Assembly (NCBI RefSeq): GCF_043643765.1 | Contig: NZ_JBHZSP010000005.1 | Location: 124,001 to 188,000, forward strand | DNA: 64,000 nucleotides | Reading direction: 5' to 3' | From: Marinomonas posidonica_A | Lineage (GTDB): Bacteria; Pseudomonadota; Gammaproteobacteria; Pseudomonadales; Marinomonadaceae | In this document: piece after piece, positions 45,001-51,756 of the stretch | Position numbering within the stretch: the stretch's first letter is position 1 | Layout: each line of letters starts with the position of its first letter | The notes under the pieces: model-generated | What the model was told of the DNA's origin: nothing | What the model saw: only the letters and a program-made list of their open reading frames with translations | Databases searched by the model: none | Made by a program: the position numbers and the translations under genes

Positions 45001-46080
45001 ATGTTGTCAAAGTTTCGCTACGGAGTGATGCGTTGTGGTTTGCTGGTTGGTGCGTTAGGAGTGAGTGTGATGGCGCAAGCGCAGGATTTTATTCCTGTTT
45101 TGCAGTATCACCATGTGAGCAGTACGTCACCGAAATCCACTTCAGTGACTCCTGAGCAATTCACTGAGCATATGGACTATCTTCAAACGGCAGGATTTAA
45201 GGTGATTGACCTTAAAACAGCATTAGAGGATTTAAAGGCCAATAAACCTTTACCAGAGAAAGCCGTTGCCATTACGTTTGATGATGCCTACCGTAATATC
45301 TACAAAGCGGGCTTTCCTATTTTAAAAGAGCGCCATTTTCCCTTCACGGTTTTCATTAATACTGAACCAGTTGAGCGTAACAGTCGTAGCTTCTTGACAT
45401 GGCAACAAATGAAAGAGATGGAAGAATTTGGTGGTGTGTTTGCCAATCATACTATCAGCCATCCTTACATGTTGCGTAAGCTGGAAGGTGAAACGGATGT
45501 CGCTTGGCTAAAGCGCATGGAAAACGAAGTCGATACTGTCGAAGCCTTGTTGAATGAGCACCTAGGTCATTCACCTAAAATGTTGGCTTACCCATATGGT
45601 GAGTCTGACCATACAATTCGTGACATGATGGCTGAAAAGGGCATTATGGCATTTGGTCAGCAATCAGGCGTGGTCAGTGCGGATTCCGATTTTGAGAATT
45701 TACCGCGTTTTCCTGCGTCTGGTGCCTATGCTAAGTTGTCGACCTTGAAGACCAAGCTAAATTCACAGCCTATGCCACTATTGAACGTAGAAGCTGGAGG
45801 GGATTTTGCTGGTGCGGACCCTGTTTCGATTCGTTTGACCTTTAAAGAAGGCAAATATCGTTTCAAAGATTTGGCTTGTTATGTTTCTGGCCAGGGCAAA
45901 GCTGCTTTAGAATGGGCTTCAGACCATGAAGTAGTGGCGACAGCACCGAAAGCATTTGGCACAGGACGAGGTCGTATTAACTGTACTATGCCGGATAGAA
46001 CAGGGCGCAGTTACTATTGGTATTCCAATGTTTGGATTCGTGCGGCGGCGGATCAAAACTATGTGAGCGAAAAAAGTTAA
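45001..46080 (+). CDS. Periplasmic polysaccharide deacetylase (NodB domain)
   Basis: 359 aa. The signal peptide (LLVGALGVSVMAQAQ) is followed by a NodB homology domain: YHHVSS, catalytic ITFDDAYRNIYKAGFP with the Asp pair, and the zinc HxxxH in NHTISHPYM, then LAYPYGESD. The last ~110 residues (from ~250) form a separate beta-rich domain of unknown kind. The N-terminal layout resembles PgaB/IcaB-like enzymes that deacetylate surface polysaccharide, but no pga genes are nearby, so the substrate is open. AGAGGAAGAA precedes the ATG. Confidence 0.88.
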   Translation: MLSKFRYGVMRCGLLVGALGVSVMAQAQDFIPVLQYHHVSSTSPKSTSVTPEQFTEHMDYLQTAGFKVIDLKTALEDLKANKPLPEKAVAITFDDAYRNIYKAGFPILKERHFPFTVFINTEPVERNSRSFLTWQQMKEMEEFGGVFANHTISHPYMLRKLEGETDVAWLKRMENEVDTVEALLNEHLGHSPKMLAYPYGESDHTIRDMMAEKGIMAFGQQSGVVSADSDFENLPRFPASGAYAKLSTLKTKLNSQPMPLLNVEAGGDFAGADPVSIRLTFKEGKYRFKDLACYVSGQGKAALEWASDHEVVATAPKAFGTGRGRINCTMPDRTGRSYYWYSNVWIRAAADQNYVSEKS

Positions 46081-46098
46081 ATTTTTTTCAAAAAAATG

Positions 46099-46126
46099 TT
46101 GCACTGAAATTTCAAATCAGTAATAT
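46099..46126 (+). promoter_or_regulatory. Candidate promoter of the tRNA cluster
   Basis: TTGCAC, 16 bp, TAATAT, then a GC-rich discriminator (ACCTCGCTCG) typical of stringently controlled stable RNA promoters, 17 bp before tRNA-Ser. Confidence 0.5.
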
Positions 46127-46142
46127 ACACCTCGCTCGCAAC

Positions 46143-46233
46143 GGAGGGGTGGCAGAGTGGTTTAATGCACCGGTCTTGAAAACCGGCGTAGGTTAGTAGC
46201 CTACCGAGAGTTCGAATCTCTCCTCCTCCGCCA
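46143..46233 (+). tRNA. tRNA-Ser (anticodon TGA)
   Basis: 91 nt with the long variable arm of class II tRNAs (GTAGGTTAGTAGCCTAC). The anticodon stem CCGGT/ACCGG holds loop CTTGAAA. The acceptor GGAGGGG pairs with CTCCTCC and CCA is encoded. It is the first of eight tRNAs in one transcript. Confidence 0.96.
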
Positions 46234-46274
46234 TCTTTAAAGATGGTGTGTGTTGTAGCAAAGATAAAATTAGT

Positions 46275-46350
46275 TCCTCGATAGCTCAGTTGGTAGAGCA
46301 AATGACTGTTAATCATTGGGTCACTGGTTCGAGTCCAGTTCGAGGAGCCA
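46275..46350 (+). tRNA. tRNA-Asn (anticodon GTT), copy 1
   Basis: Acceptor TCCTCGA/TCGAGGA, anticodon GTT in GACTGTTAATC, and encoded CCA. It is identical to the second copy 381 bp downstream. Confidence 0.97.
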
Positions 46351-46351
46351 T

Positions 46352-46428
46352 CGGAGTATAGCGCAGTCTGGTAGCGCGCCTGCTTTGGGAGCAGGATGTC
46401 GGGGGTTCGAATCCCTCTACTCCGACCA
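46352..46428 (+). tRNA. tRNA-Pro (anticodon TGG), copy 1
   Basis: Acceptor CGGAGTA/TACTCCG. The anticodon stem CCTGC/GCAGG holds loop TTTGGGA, and CCA is encoded. It follows tRNA-Asn after a single base, in both copies. Confidence 0.97.
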
Positions 46429-46450
46429 TTTTATCATCCATTTAGTAATG

Positions 46451-46526
46451 GTGGGCGTAGCTCAGTTGGTAGAGCTATGGATTGTGATTCCATCGGTCGT
46501 GGGTTCGAGCCCCATCGTCCACCCCA
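46451..46526 (+). tRNA. tRNA-His (anticodon GTG)
   Basis: Acceptor GTGGGCG/CGTCCAC, anticodon GTG in GGATTGTGATTCC, and encoded CCA. The base before the 5' end is G and the discriminator is C, as expected for the extra G-1:C73 pair of tRNA-His. It is single copy within the cluster. Confidence 0.97.
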
Positions 46527-46540
46527 TTGCTATGATAGTT

Positions 46541-46616
46541 GGGTCGTTAGCTCAGTTGGTAGAGCAGTTGACTTTTAATCAATTGGTCACTGGTTCGAAT
46601 CCAGTACGACCCACCA
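46541..46616 (+). tRNA. tRNA-Lys (anticodon TTT), copy 1
   Basis: Acceptor GGGTCGT/ACGACCC, anticodon TTT in GACTTTTAATC, and encoded CCA. It is identical to the copy at the end of the cluster. Confidence 0.97.
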
Positions 46617-46655
46617 ACTATCTCTGATGCAAAATTCTGCACTAATCTGATTAAT

Positions 46656-46731
46656 TCCTCGATAGCTCAGTTGGTAGAGCAAATGACTGTTAATCATTGG
46701 GTCACTGGTTCGAGTCCAGTTCGAGGAGCCA
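46656..46731 (+). tRNA. tRNA-Asn (anticodon GTT), copy 2
   Basis: Same sequence as copy 1, again joined by one base to tRNA-Pro, showing that the pair was duplicated as a unit. Confidence 0.97.
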
Positions 46732-46732
46732 T

Positions 46733-46809
46733 CGGAGTATAGCGCAGTCTGGTAGCGCGCCTGCTTTGGGAGCAGGATGTCGGGGGTTCGAATCCCTCTA
46801 CTCCGACCA
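46733..46809 (+). tRNA. tRNA-Pro (anticodon TGG), copy 2
   Basis: Identical to copy 1, with the same cloverleaf and encoded CCA. Confidence 0.97.
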
Positions 46810-46835
46810 TCAGAATACAGAATATCATTAAGAAT

Positions 46836-46911
46836 GGGTCGTTAGCTCAGTTGGTAGAGCAGTTGACTTTTAATCAATTGGTCACTGGTTCGAATCCAGT
46901 ACGACCCACCA
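46836..46911 (+). tRNA. tRNA-Lys (anticodon TTT), copy 2
   Basis: Identical to copy 1. The last tRNA of the cluster, followed by a T-rich stretch (TTCTTTTTCTTCTCTTT) that could end transcription. Confidence 0.97.
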
Positions 46912-47003
46912 TTCTTTTTCTTCTCTTTATTTTAAATCCTATCTCATCTTAATTTCGCATTATCTATATTTTTCTTGATAAGTTGTTGGGTGTGGTTTAT
47001 TTT

Positions 47004-47085
47004 CCAGCTTTCCAGCTTTCCAGCTTTCCAGCTTTCCAGCTTTCCAGCTTTCCAGCTTTCCAGCTTTCCAGCTTTCCAGCTTTCC
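47004..47085. repeat. 8-bp tandem repeat (CCAGCTTT)n, about 10 copies, running into the assembly gap
   Basis: Perfect tandem copies of CCAGCTTT continue up to the N block, and the sequence after the gap begins AGCTT, consistent with more of the same unit. The true copy number is unknown. Open frames through it (a repeating PAFQLSSF) are artefacts of the repeat. Confidence 0.9.
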
Positions 47086-47185
47086 NNNNNNNNNNNNNNN
47101 NNNNNNNNNNNNNNNNNNNNNNNNNNNNNNNNNNNNNNNNNNNNNNNNNNNNNNNNNNNNNNNNNNNNNNNNNNNNNNNNNNNNN
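47086..47185. other. Assembly gap (100 N)
   Basis: Exactly 100 N, the conventional size for a gap of unknown length. It was probably caused by the tandem repeat and/or unresolved further tRNA repeats. Confidence 0.95.
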
Positions 47186-47500
47186 AGCTTGTGCTGTACT
47201 TTTTTGAGTTGTATTGGTTTTTGTGTCGTGTGAGTGGTCGTGAACTTGCTTGTGAGGTGGTTGTTTGCTTTTGCTAAGCTATGTGTCGTTTAGTGCGATT
47301 TAATGCTGTGCTGAGCTCTGTAGTGTTCTGAGCTTGCTGTATATCAAGAGGTGATTTTATTGACTTAAATTATTGTGAGCTGTTGTTTGTATTAAATGGA
47401 TGTTGCTTGGATAATATTTGTTTTGTGGCTTTGAGTCGTATCTAAGATATTGAGGAATTTTTTATATAAGAAACAAGATGTTATCTTGTAAAAAGAGAAA
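47186..47500. other. Intergenic stretch without recognised genes
   Basis: From the gap to tRNA-Tyr. Low-complexity, T/G-rich on this strand, with scattered GAGCT/TGAGC motifs. No gene is supported. Confidence 0.4.
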
Positions 47501-47584
<84 letters not shown>

Positions 47585-47635
47585 ACAGCAGCGCGGCATA
47601 TGATATATACCGCGCTCAGGGATGTAAACTGTTTT

Positions 47636-48571
47636 TTAAGATTTATTTAACAATTTTTCCAGTTTGGCCTTCATTCGATCTTCAGGTGATAGATTGTCGT
47701 ATTGACTGTCTGCCTTTGGAGCAACTTTCTTAGGCTTTTTATTGGTTTGGCTTTTTGTGTTTGCTTTGGCCTTATTGGGGCGTGGCGCTTTGTCTTTGTT
47801 CGGACGATTTGTTGTCGCCTTTGGTTTACGCGGCATCATAGATTCTGGTAGGGCTGGTTCGTCGTTTACGGCGACCCCTTCTAAATCAATGCGAGGCTGG
47901 CCAGACAAAAGGCATTTCTTATATCTGTCTGAGCGTGTGTAGGCGGCAAGCGCGCGTTTTTGTTTGCTGGCGTTAAAGTCATCATCTAAAACCATATCTT
48001 GGTCTATGCCTACTTTCAGAGGCTTAGGTTGGTTCCAGTTGAAGGCTTTCGGATAGCGGTCTTCCAACATCTTAATAAGACGACGGTTATTTTTTTGATT
48101 GCGCTGACGTCTTCGTTGCTCCGCTGTCATAGTGGCTTCCTGTTGAGTAGGCGTGTCACTTGGCGTCGTATTGACATCAGTTTGCTTATCTTCTTCCGCT
48201 AGCTTACTAGGCTCTGATTGTTGTGTAGTCATGTAATTCGTCTGTTCAGTTGTCGTATTGGTGGTGTTAGTTTCAACACCTTCGTACAGTAAGTCAAAGT
48301 TGAGTTGTTGCTCAACTACTGGACTTGCTTTTGGTTGTGGGGCCGCTGCTGTGGTTTTGGTTTCCAGAAGGTCTAATGAGTCTGCAATATAAAATTGCAG
48401 ACGATCTTCGGTGGAGCGACTTTCCATTTGTGTTAGTAAGTCCATTGAGGCGTTGTGCTCAGTGGTACTTGGTTTGCCATCCTTTAGCTGTTGTATCTCC
48501 TCGTTAGCATCTTCTAGCTGTTTTGTCAGCCAGTCAATCCTTGCTTCGAGTTGGGCAATTAAATGTTCCAT
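47636..48571 (-). CDS. ProQ/FinO-domain RNA-binding protein with N-terminal coiled coil
   Basis: 311 aa. The N-terminal coiled coil (MEHLIAQLEARIDWLTKQLE and beyond, 1-34) is followed by a long Gln/Thr-rich linker. The ProQ/FinO domain is at about 150-240 (RRLIKMLEDRYPKAFNWNQP, PLKVGIDQDM, ALAAYTRSDRYKKCLLSGQP). A Lys/Pro/Asn-rich tail and a short terminal helix complete it. ProQ-family proteins bind structured small RNAs and mRNA 3' ends. The coiled coil is not part of E. coli ProQ and suggests oligomerisation. It is the last gene of the flgP-flgT operon. The ATG at 48571 is preferred over a GTG two codons earlier. Confidence 0.88.
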   Translation of the reverse strand: MEHLIAQLEARIDWLTKQLEDANEEIQQLKDGKPSTTEHNASMDLLTQMESRSTEDRLQFYIADSLDLLETKTTAAAPQPKASPVVEQQLNFDLLYEGVETNTTNTTTEQTNYMTTQQSEPSKLAEEDKQTDVNTTPSDTPTQQEATMTAEQRRRQRNQKNNRRLIKMLEDRYPKAFNWNQPKPLKVGIDQDMVLDDDFNASKQKRALAAYTRSDRYKKCLLSGQPRIDLEGVAVNDEPALPESMMPRKPKATTNRPNKDKAPRPNKAKANTKSQTNKKPKKVAPKADSQYDNLSPEDRMKAKLEKLLNKS

Positions 48572-48582
48572 AAACACGAGGC

Positions 48583-48750
48583 TCAGTTTTGTATTGGGCT
48601 TAATGGAATGCTTCGGGTACTACTGGTACCAAGCATTTCTTTTTTTTGTGTTTCATTTGGCAAGGTGATGGTAATACCTTCGTTGCTTTGCCACCAAATG
48701 TAGGTTGTTGTTATCAAAAAGCCTGCAATGATAAATGGTGCAAATTTCAT
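48583..48750 (-). CDS. Small inner-membrane protein, 55 aa
   Basis: A frame of 56 codons fills the gap between the outer membrane protein gene and the ProQ-domain gene. It begins MKFAPFIIAGFLITTTYIWW, one membrane helix or uncleaved signal anchor, followed by a ~35-residue polar tail with KKEM and TSSTRS. It starts six bases after the upstream stop and ends 11 bases before the next ATG, which supports it as a real operon member. There is no similarity I recognise. The tail is predicted periplasmic or cytoplasmic depending on orientation. Confidence 0.6.
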   Translation of the reverse strand: MKFAPFIIAGFLITTTYIWWQSNEGITITLPNETQKKEMLGTSSTRSIPLSPIQN

Positions 48751-48755
48751 CTTGT

Positions 48756-49238
48756 TTAAAACGTTAATCCTGCGCCAACCATAATGTGTTTGTCATAGGT
48801 TTCGTCATCGCTGTTAAGTATTTTAATGAATACATCGACACGGGATACGTCAGACGTGGCGATACGAAAGCCGGCTTCTGGGTAGAATACGGTCTCATCT
48901 AGAAACGATATGCCACCTCCAATATAGGACCACATAGGCAACCCAGGGAAAATCTGTAATGCTGGACTAGCACTGTAAAAGCGCGTGCCTAAATGAATGG
49001 CACTTTCAAATGTTTCGCCTAAAACGAATGTAAAGCCACCATGAAAAGAAATGTTTTCAGGTGTAGTGAATTCCATCCCAGCATTTAAGATGGAGGTGAC
49101 ATTGTCTTTTCCATCTCGGCCATCTGGGCGAGCAGCAGCAGACTCAAAGGTGATTAAGCTAGCAATTTGACCGCCTTGGTCATTAGCATAAGTATGAGCA
49201 CTGACTAACATCAGTGCTGCTAGTAGTAAGGATCTCAT
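48756..49238 (-). CDS. Small outer membrane beta-barrel protein, 160 aa
   Basis: Signal peptide MRSLLLAALMLVSAHTYA, then alternating beta strands with aromatic girdles (FHGGFTFVLGETFESAIHLG, WSYIGGGISFLDETVFYPEA) ending in MVGAGLTF with a terminal Phe. It is about the size of an 8-stranded barrel. Its ATG overlaps the coiled-coil gene's stop (ATGA), so the two are translationally coupled. Function unknown; its operon places it with flagellar H-ring proteins that also sit at the outer membrane. Confidence 0.78.
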   Translation of the reverse strand: MRSLLLAALMLVSAHTYANDQGGQIASLITFESAAARPDGRDGKDNVTSILNAGMEFTTPENISFHGGFTFVLGETFESAIHLGTRFYSASPALQIFPGLPMWSYIGGGISFLDETVFYPEAGFRIATSDVSRVDVFIKILNSDDETYDKHIMVGAGLTF

Positions 49239-49465
49239 TGTTTATTGTCCATTTGATTTAATCGGCTCAGCATTTGAGAGAGCGAACTTTCCCAATTTGA
49301 TTGCTGTTCTTTGGTTTGGTCTAGCGTGTTTTGTAGTTCGGATTTTTCTTCATTGAGCTCATAATTTTGCATTTCTAAGTCGCCAATACGCTTGCGTAGA
49401 GAGCTGATTTCTTCAACCGCTTCGTTAATGCGTTGTTCTAAGTGATGAAGTAGTTCGTTGTTCAT
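49235..49465 (-). CDS. Short coiled-coil protein (ZapB/SlyX-like), 76 aa
   Basis: Almost the whole chain is a heptad-repeating coiled coil (LLHHLEQRINEAVEEISSLR ... LEMQNYELNEEKSELQNTLD). The size and composition recall ZapB or SlyX, but no specific family is certain. AGGA lies seven bases before the ATG at 49465; a TTG two codons earlier is less likely. It lies between flgT and the outer membrane protein gene. Confidence 0.75.
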   Translation of the reverse strand: MNNELLHHLEQRINEAVEEISSLRKRIGDLEMQNYELNEEKSELQNTLDQTKEQQSNWESSLSQMLSRLNQMDNKQ

Positions 49466-49529
49466 AATCAAATCCTAAAAAAATAAGTGTAATCGCTGAT
49501 GTTGAGCGTGTGTTTTAAAGAGAGTCAGT

Positions 49530-50723
49530 TTACCAAGCAATGACAACATCTTGCTGCTGGACATTCAATATGTGTGAGTCAACAACAAGTTCGCCTACCG
49601 AAAAATTAGGTTGTACTTGTTTGATTGTAACACTGATATTGGCATTGTTCAGCTGAGTCTGAGCGGACTGTAGCTGATTAAATACTTCGTAACGACGATA
49701 TACGTTAAATTTATCTCCTACTTTAATCCCCGCGATGGACCCTGCTGCAATGTGGATGCGATTGCCTTCTGTGCGAAATATATTGGCAATGAAGGGTTGG
49801 CAACGCAACTGTTCGCTAGTATCTATAGCACTTTGTTTTAGTGCTTGCTGAACCACTTTGCCATAATTTATGGTCCAAAATTTTGCGCTACCAAAACCAA
49901 CGCGCTGATTATCTGCTATATCCCAATGACCTATTTCATTGTATCTGTGCTCAAACAATAAGGCGCCACTGAAACCGTCGTATAAATAGATATCGACCAC
50001 AAAGTTTCTTTCTTTATTTTCAGCAGCTAAGGGGGGGGTGATGGTTTTGTTGTTGGGATGTCGTTGGTAAAGCTCGCCAATGTCGCGAATAACTCCACTG
50101 ATGATGTATTGCACGCCAAGTCGCTCGCTGATGCGAGTGACATTGGTAAGAGAGCCATCGTAATTGGTGGAAGAGGGGGCATTAATTAAGTCCGGGTAAA
50201 TCGAAATGTTAGTGGCGGTTAATGCTTTTAAATACCCTTGTTTATTGATTTCGTCTGCTAGGTTCTTGGGCAGTTCTCGGGAAATGTTATTAATTGCGCC
50301 AAGTTGAGCTTGTTGCGGAATTTGTAGATCAAAGCCGGTTACCCCAACTGTTTTCCGATAATAGCTTGTTGGTCCAGTACTGCATTGAGAGTCTGGGGTG
50401 ACATCGATACGCGCAATAACTTTTAAAAAGTTGCCGGTTTGCTCCTCTGAAATGATTTTAGCTCGTTGAACATGGCTTGAACTACGAATAGCGATGCTCG
50501 AATTTACTTCACCATTGGTCATTTCATCTTTTACATTTACCCGTGAACCAGATTCTAGCACCGCTTGCTTTATAGCCTGTTCTGTTGCTCGATAGCGTGC
50601 ATCTGCTATGTCGTTATTATAGATGACGGCTTCGCCAACAGCGTCAATGGTGACAGCAAACGTTGCATTAGATAAAACTAATAACACAAGGCTTAAAAAT
50701 CGTTTGTTGAGTCGCAATGTCAT
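49530..50723 (-). CDS. flgT: Flagellar assembly protein FlgT (H-ring component)
   Basis: 397 aa with signal peptide (LSLVLLVLSNATFAV). The order is that of Vibrio FlgT: an N-terminal domain (AVGEAVIYNNDIADARYRAT, KQAVLESGSRV), a middle TolB-like domain (VGVTGFDLQIP, ISGVIRDIGELYQRHP, FVVDIYLYDGFSG), and a C-terminal domain with AGSIAGIKVGDKFNVYRRYE. FlgT builds the H ring around the basal body LP ring in sodium-driven polar flagella. The ATG shares a base with the flgP stop (TGATG). Confidence 0.92.
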   Translation of the reverse strand: MTLRLNKRFLSLVLLVLSNATFAVTIDAVGEAVIYNNDIADARYRATEQAIKQAVLESGSRVNVKDEMTNGEVNSSIAIRSSSHVQRAKIISEEQTGNFLKVIARIDVTPDSQCSTGPTSYYRKTVGVTGFDLQIPQQAQLGAINNISRELPKNLADEINKQGYLKALTATNISIYPDLINAPSSTNYDGSLTNVTRISERLGVQYIISGVIRDIGELYQRHPNNKTITPPLAAENKERNFVVDIYLYDGFSGALLFEHRYNEIGHWDIADNQRVGFGSAKFWTINYGKVVQQALKQSAIDTSEQLRCQPFIANIFRTEGNRIHIAAGSIAGIKVGDKFNVYRRYEVFNQLQSAQTQLNNANISVTIKQVQPNFSVGELVVDSHILNVQQQDVVIAW

Positions 50724-51367
50724 CACTCAATGCTGTAAAAGTTAGTTGTCGGTGTTGCACTTTGTACGTTGACGGCACGGTAACCTGGTTGAATCTGGCA
50801 ATTAGGGTCGTTGGCAATACCATGACCATGAGCGGCTGAAATACATTGGCGGAAGTTTTCTTGCAGTGCCATTTCAACAACGGTTTCGAAAGTGCCATCT
50901 TCGTGTTCTCTTTGAGACACGACTTTTGCGCCGACTAAATAAGCATCAACATATGTGCGTAATTCGTCATTCTGAATGACCATATTGCTTAAAGAACTTG
51001 AACCATCGATTTTTAAACCGTAAACACGTTCAGAAAGGTTGCGGTAAGCATCTAACATAGAGCTGCGTAAGGTCATGATGCGAGCTTGTGATTTGGTTAA
51101 TCGCTTGTTGGTTGTCAAAGCCGCATAACCCGTAGCGGTTACTATGATAGGTTCTTGTTTGATGACGGCGATCGTATTGTTTGCATTGATGGCACCTGTA
51201 TGACCATAGTTTAAAGCGCCGCCAGAGGGACCAACCTGATTACCGTTACAGGGTGCCACAGAAGTACAGGTGCCTGTTCCAGCAGTACTGGTTTGGCTTA
51301 GGCTTTGGCAACCTGCTAGTAGGATTGCCCCTGTTGCAATCAAAAGAATGCGAATTACGTGTGTCAT
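50723..51367 (-). CDS. flgP: Flagellar outer membrane lipoprotein FlgP
   Basis: 214 aa with lipobox LLAGC (Cys20) and the FlgP/LPP20 domain (IIVTATGYAALTTNKRLTKS, ARIMTLRSSMLDAYRNLSER, YVDAYLVGAKVVSQREHEDG). A Cys-containing insert after the lipobox (GTCTSVAPCNGNQ) is unusual. FlgP forms an outer membrane disk or H-ring-associated structure in Vibrio and Campylobacter. I chose the ATG at 51367, which gives a proper lipoprotein signal and has AGGG upstream; a longer frame is open. It is the first gene of the operon. Confidence 0.9.
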   Translation of the reverse strand: MTHVIRILLIATGAILLAGCQSLSQTSTAGTGTCTSVAPCNGNQVGPSGGALNYGHTGAINANNTIAVIKQEPIIVTATGYAALTTNKRLTKSQARIMTLRSSMLDAYRNLSERVYGLKIDGSSSLSNMVIQNDELRTYVDAYLVGAKVVSQREHEDGTFETVVEMALQENFRQCISAAHGHGIANDPNCQIQPGYRAVNVQSATPTTNFYSIE

Positions 51368-51402
51368 GGTGGTGCCCTTTGTGTAGTAGTCTCTACTTTT
51401 TC

Positions 51403-51429
51403 TTGTCGGCAAGTGTCAGAGTTTCTTCA
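51403..51429 (-). promoter_or_regulatory. Candidate sigma-28 (FliA) promoter of the flgP operon
   Basis: On the minus strand TGAA, exactly 15 bp, GCCGACAA: 3/4 and 7/8 matches to TAAA-N15-GCCGATAA. It lies about 35 bp before the flgP ATG. Confidence 0.65.
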
Positions 51430-51720
51430 CTTTTACCTTGTCGGTTTGAAATGAATCCTTGCATTCGCAGTGACGAAGGTTCGCTTCCTGTTCAAGACAT
51501 TCTGTCTCATGGATAAAATGTAAACTATTTTACGTGTTAGCGTCTATTTTTACAGTCTCAAATCGACGATTTTCTTTGTTTTATATGGCAAAAATAACAA
51601 CTTAGCAGTTGGTTGACGTTTTTCGACTGGTATTTTTACGGTTATTTTTTGATTCTATCAGGTCTCGTAGGCTTGATCATAGTATTTACATTGCGTTGTT
51701 TGAGGGTGCTTTGCTGTGTA

Positions 51721-51740
51721 TACTGTTTTTATATACAGTA
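51721..51740 (+). promoter_or_regulatory. LexA (SOS) box of dinB
   Basis: TACTGTTTTTATATACAGTA has both CTGT and ACAG half-sites with the correct 8-bp spacing and the flanking TA...TA of the consensus. It ends 16 bp before the dinB ATG. Confidence 0.93.
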
Positions 51741-51756
51741 TTTTGTGATTTCTATC

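Noticed and set aside
46275..46911. Repeated tRNA block as a CRISPR-like array
   Set aside because: The repeats are complete tRNA cloverleafs, and the spacers are not of uniform length. No cas genes are in the window.
46975..47277. Open frames through the tandem repeat and the N block
   Set aside because: They exist only because the 8-bp repeat lacks stops and the N block cannot stop translation. The peptide is a mechanical repeat.
51613..51756. N-terminal extension of the dinB frame
   Set aside because: Contains the LexA box and promoter region. Family alignment from memory starts at the ATG at 51757.
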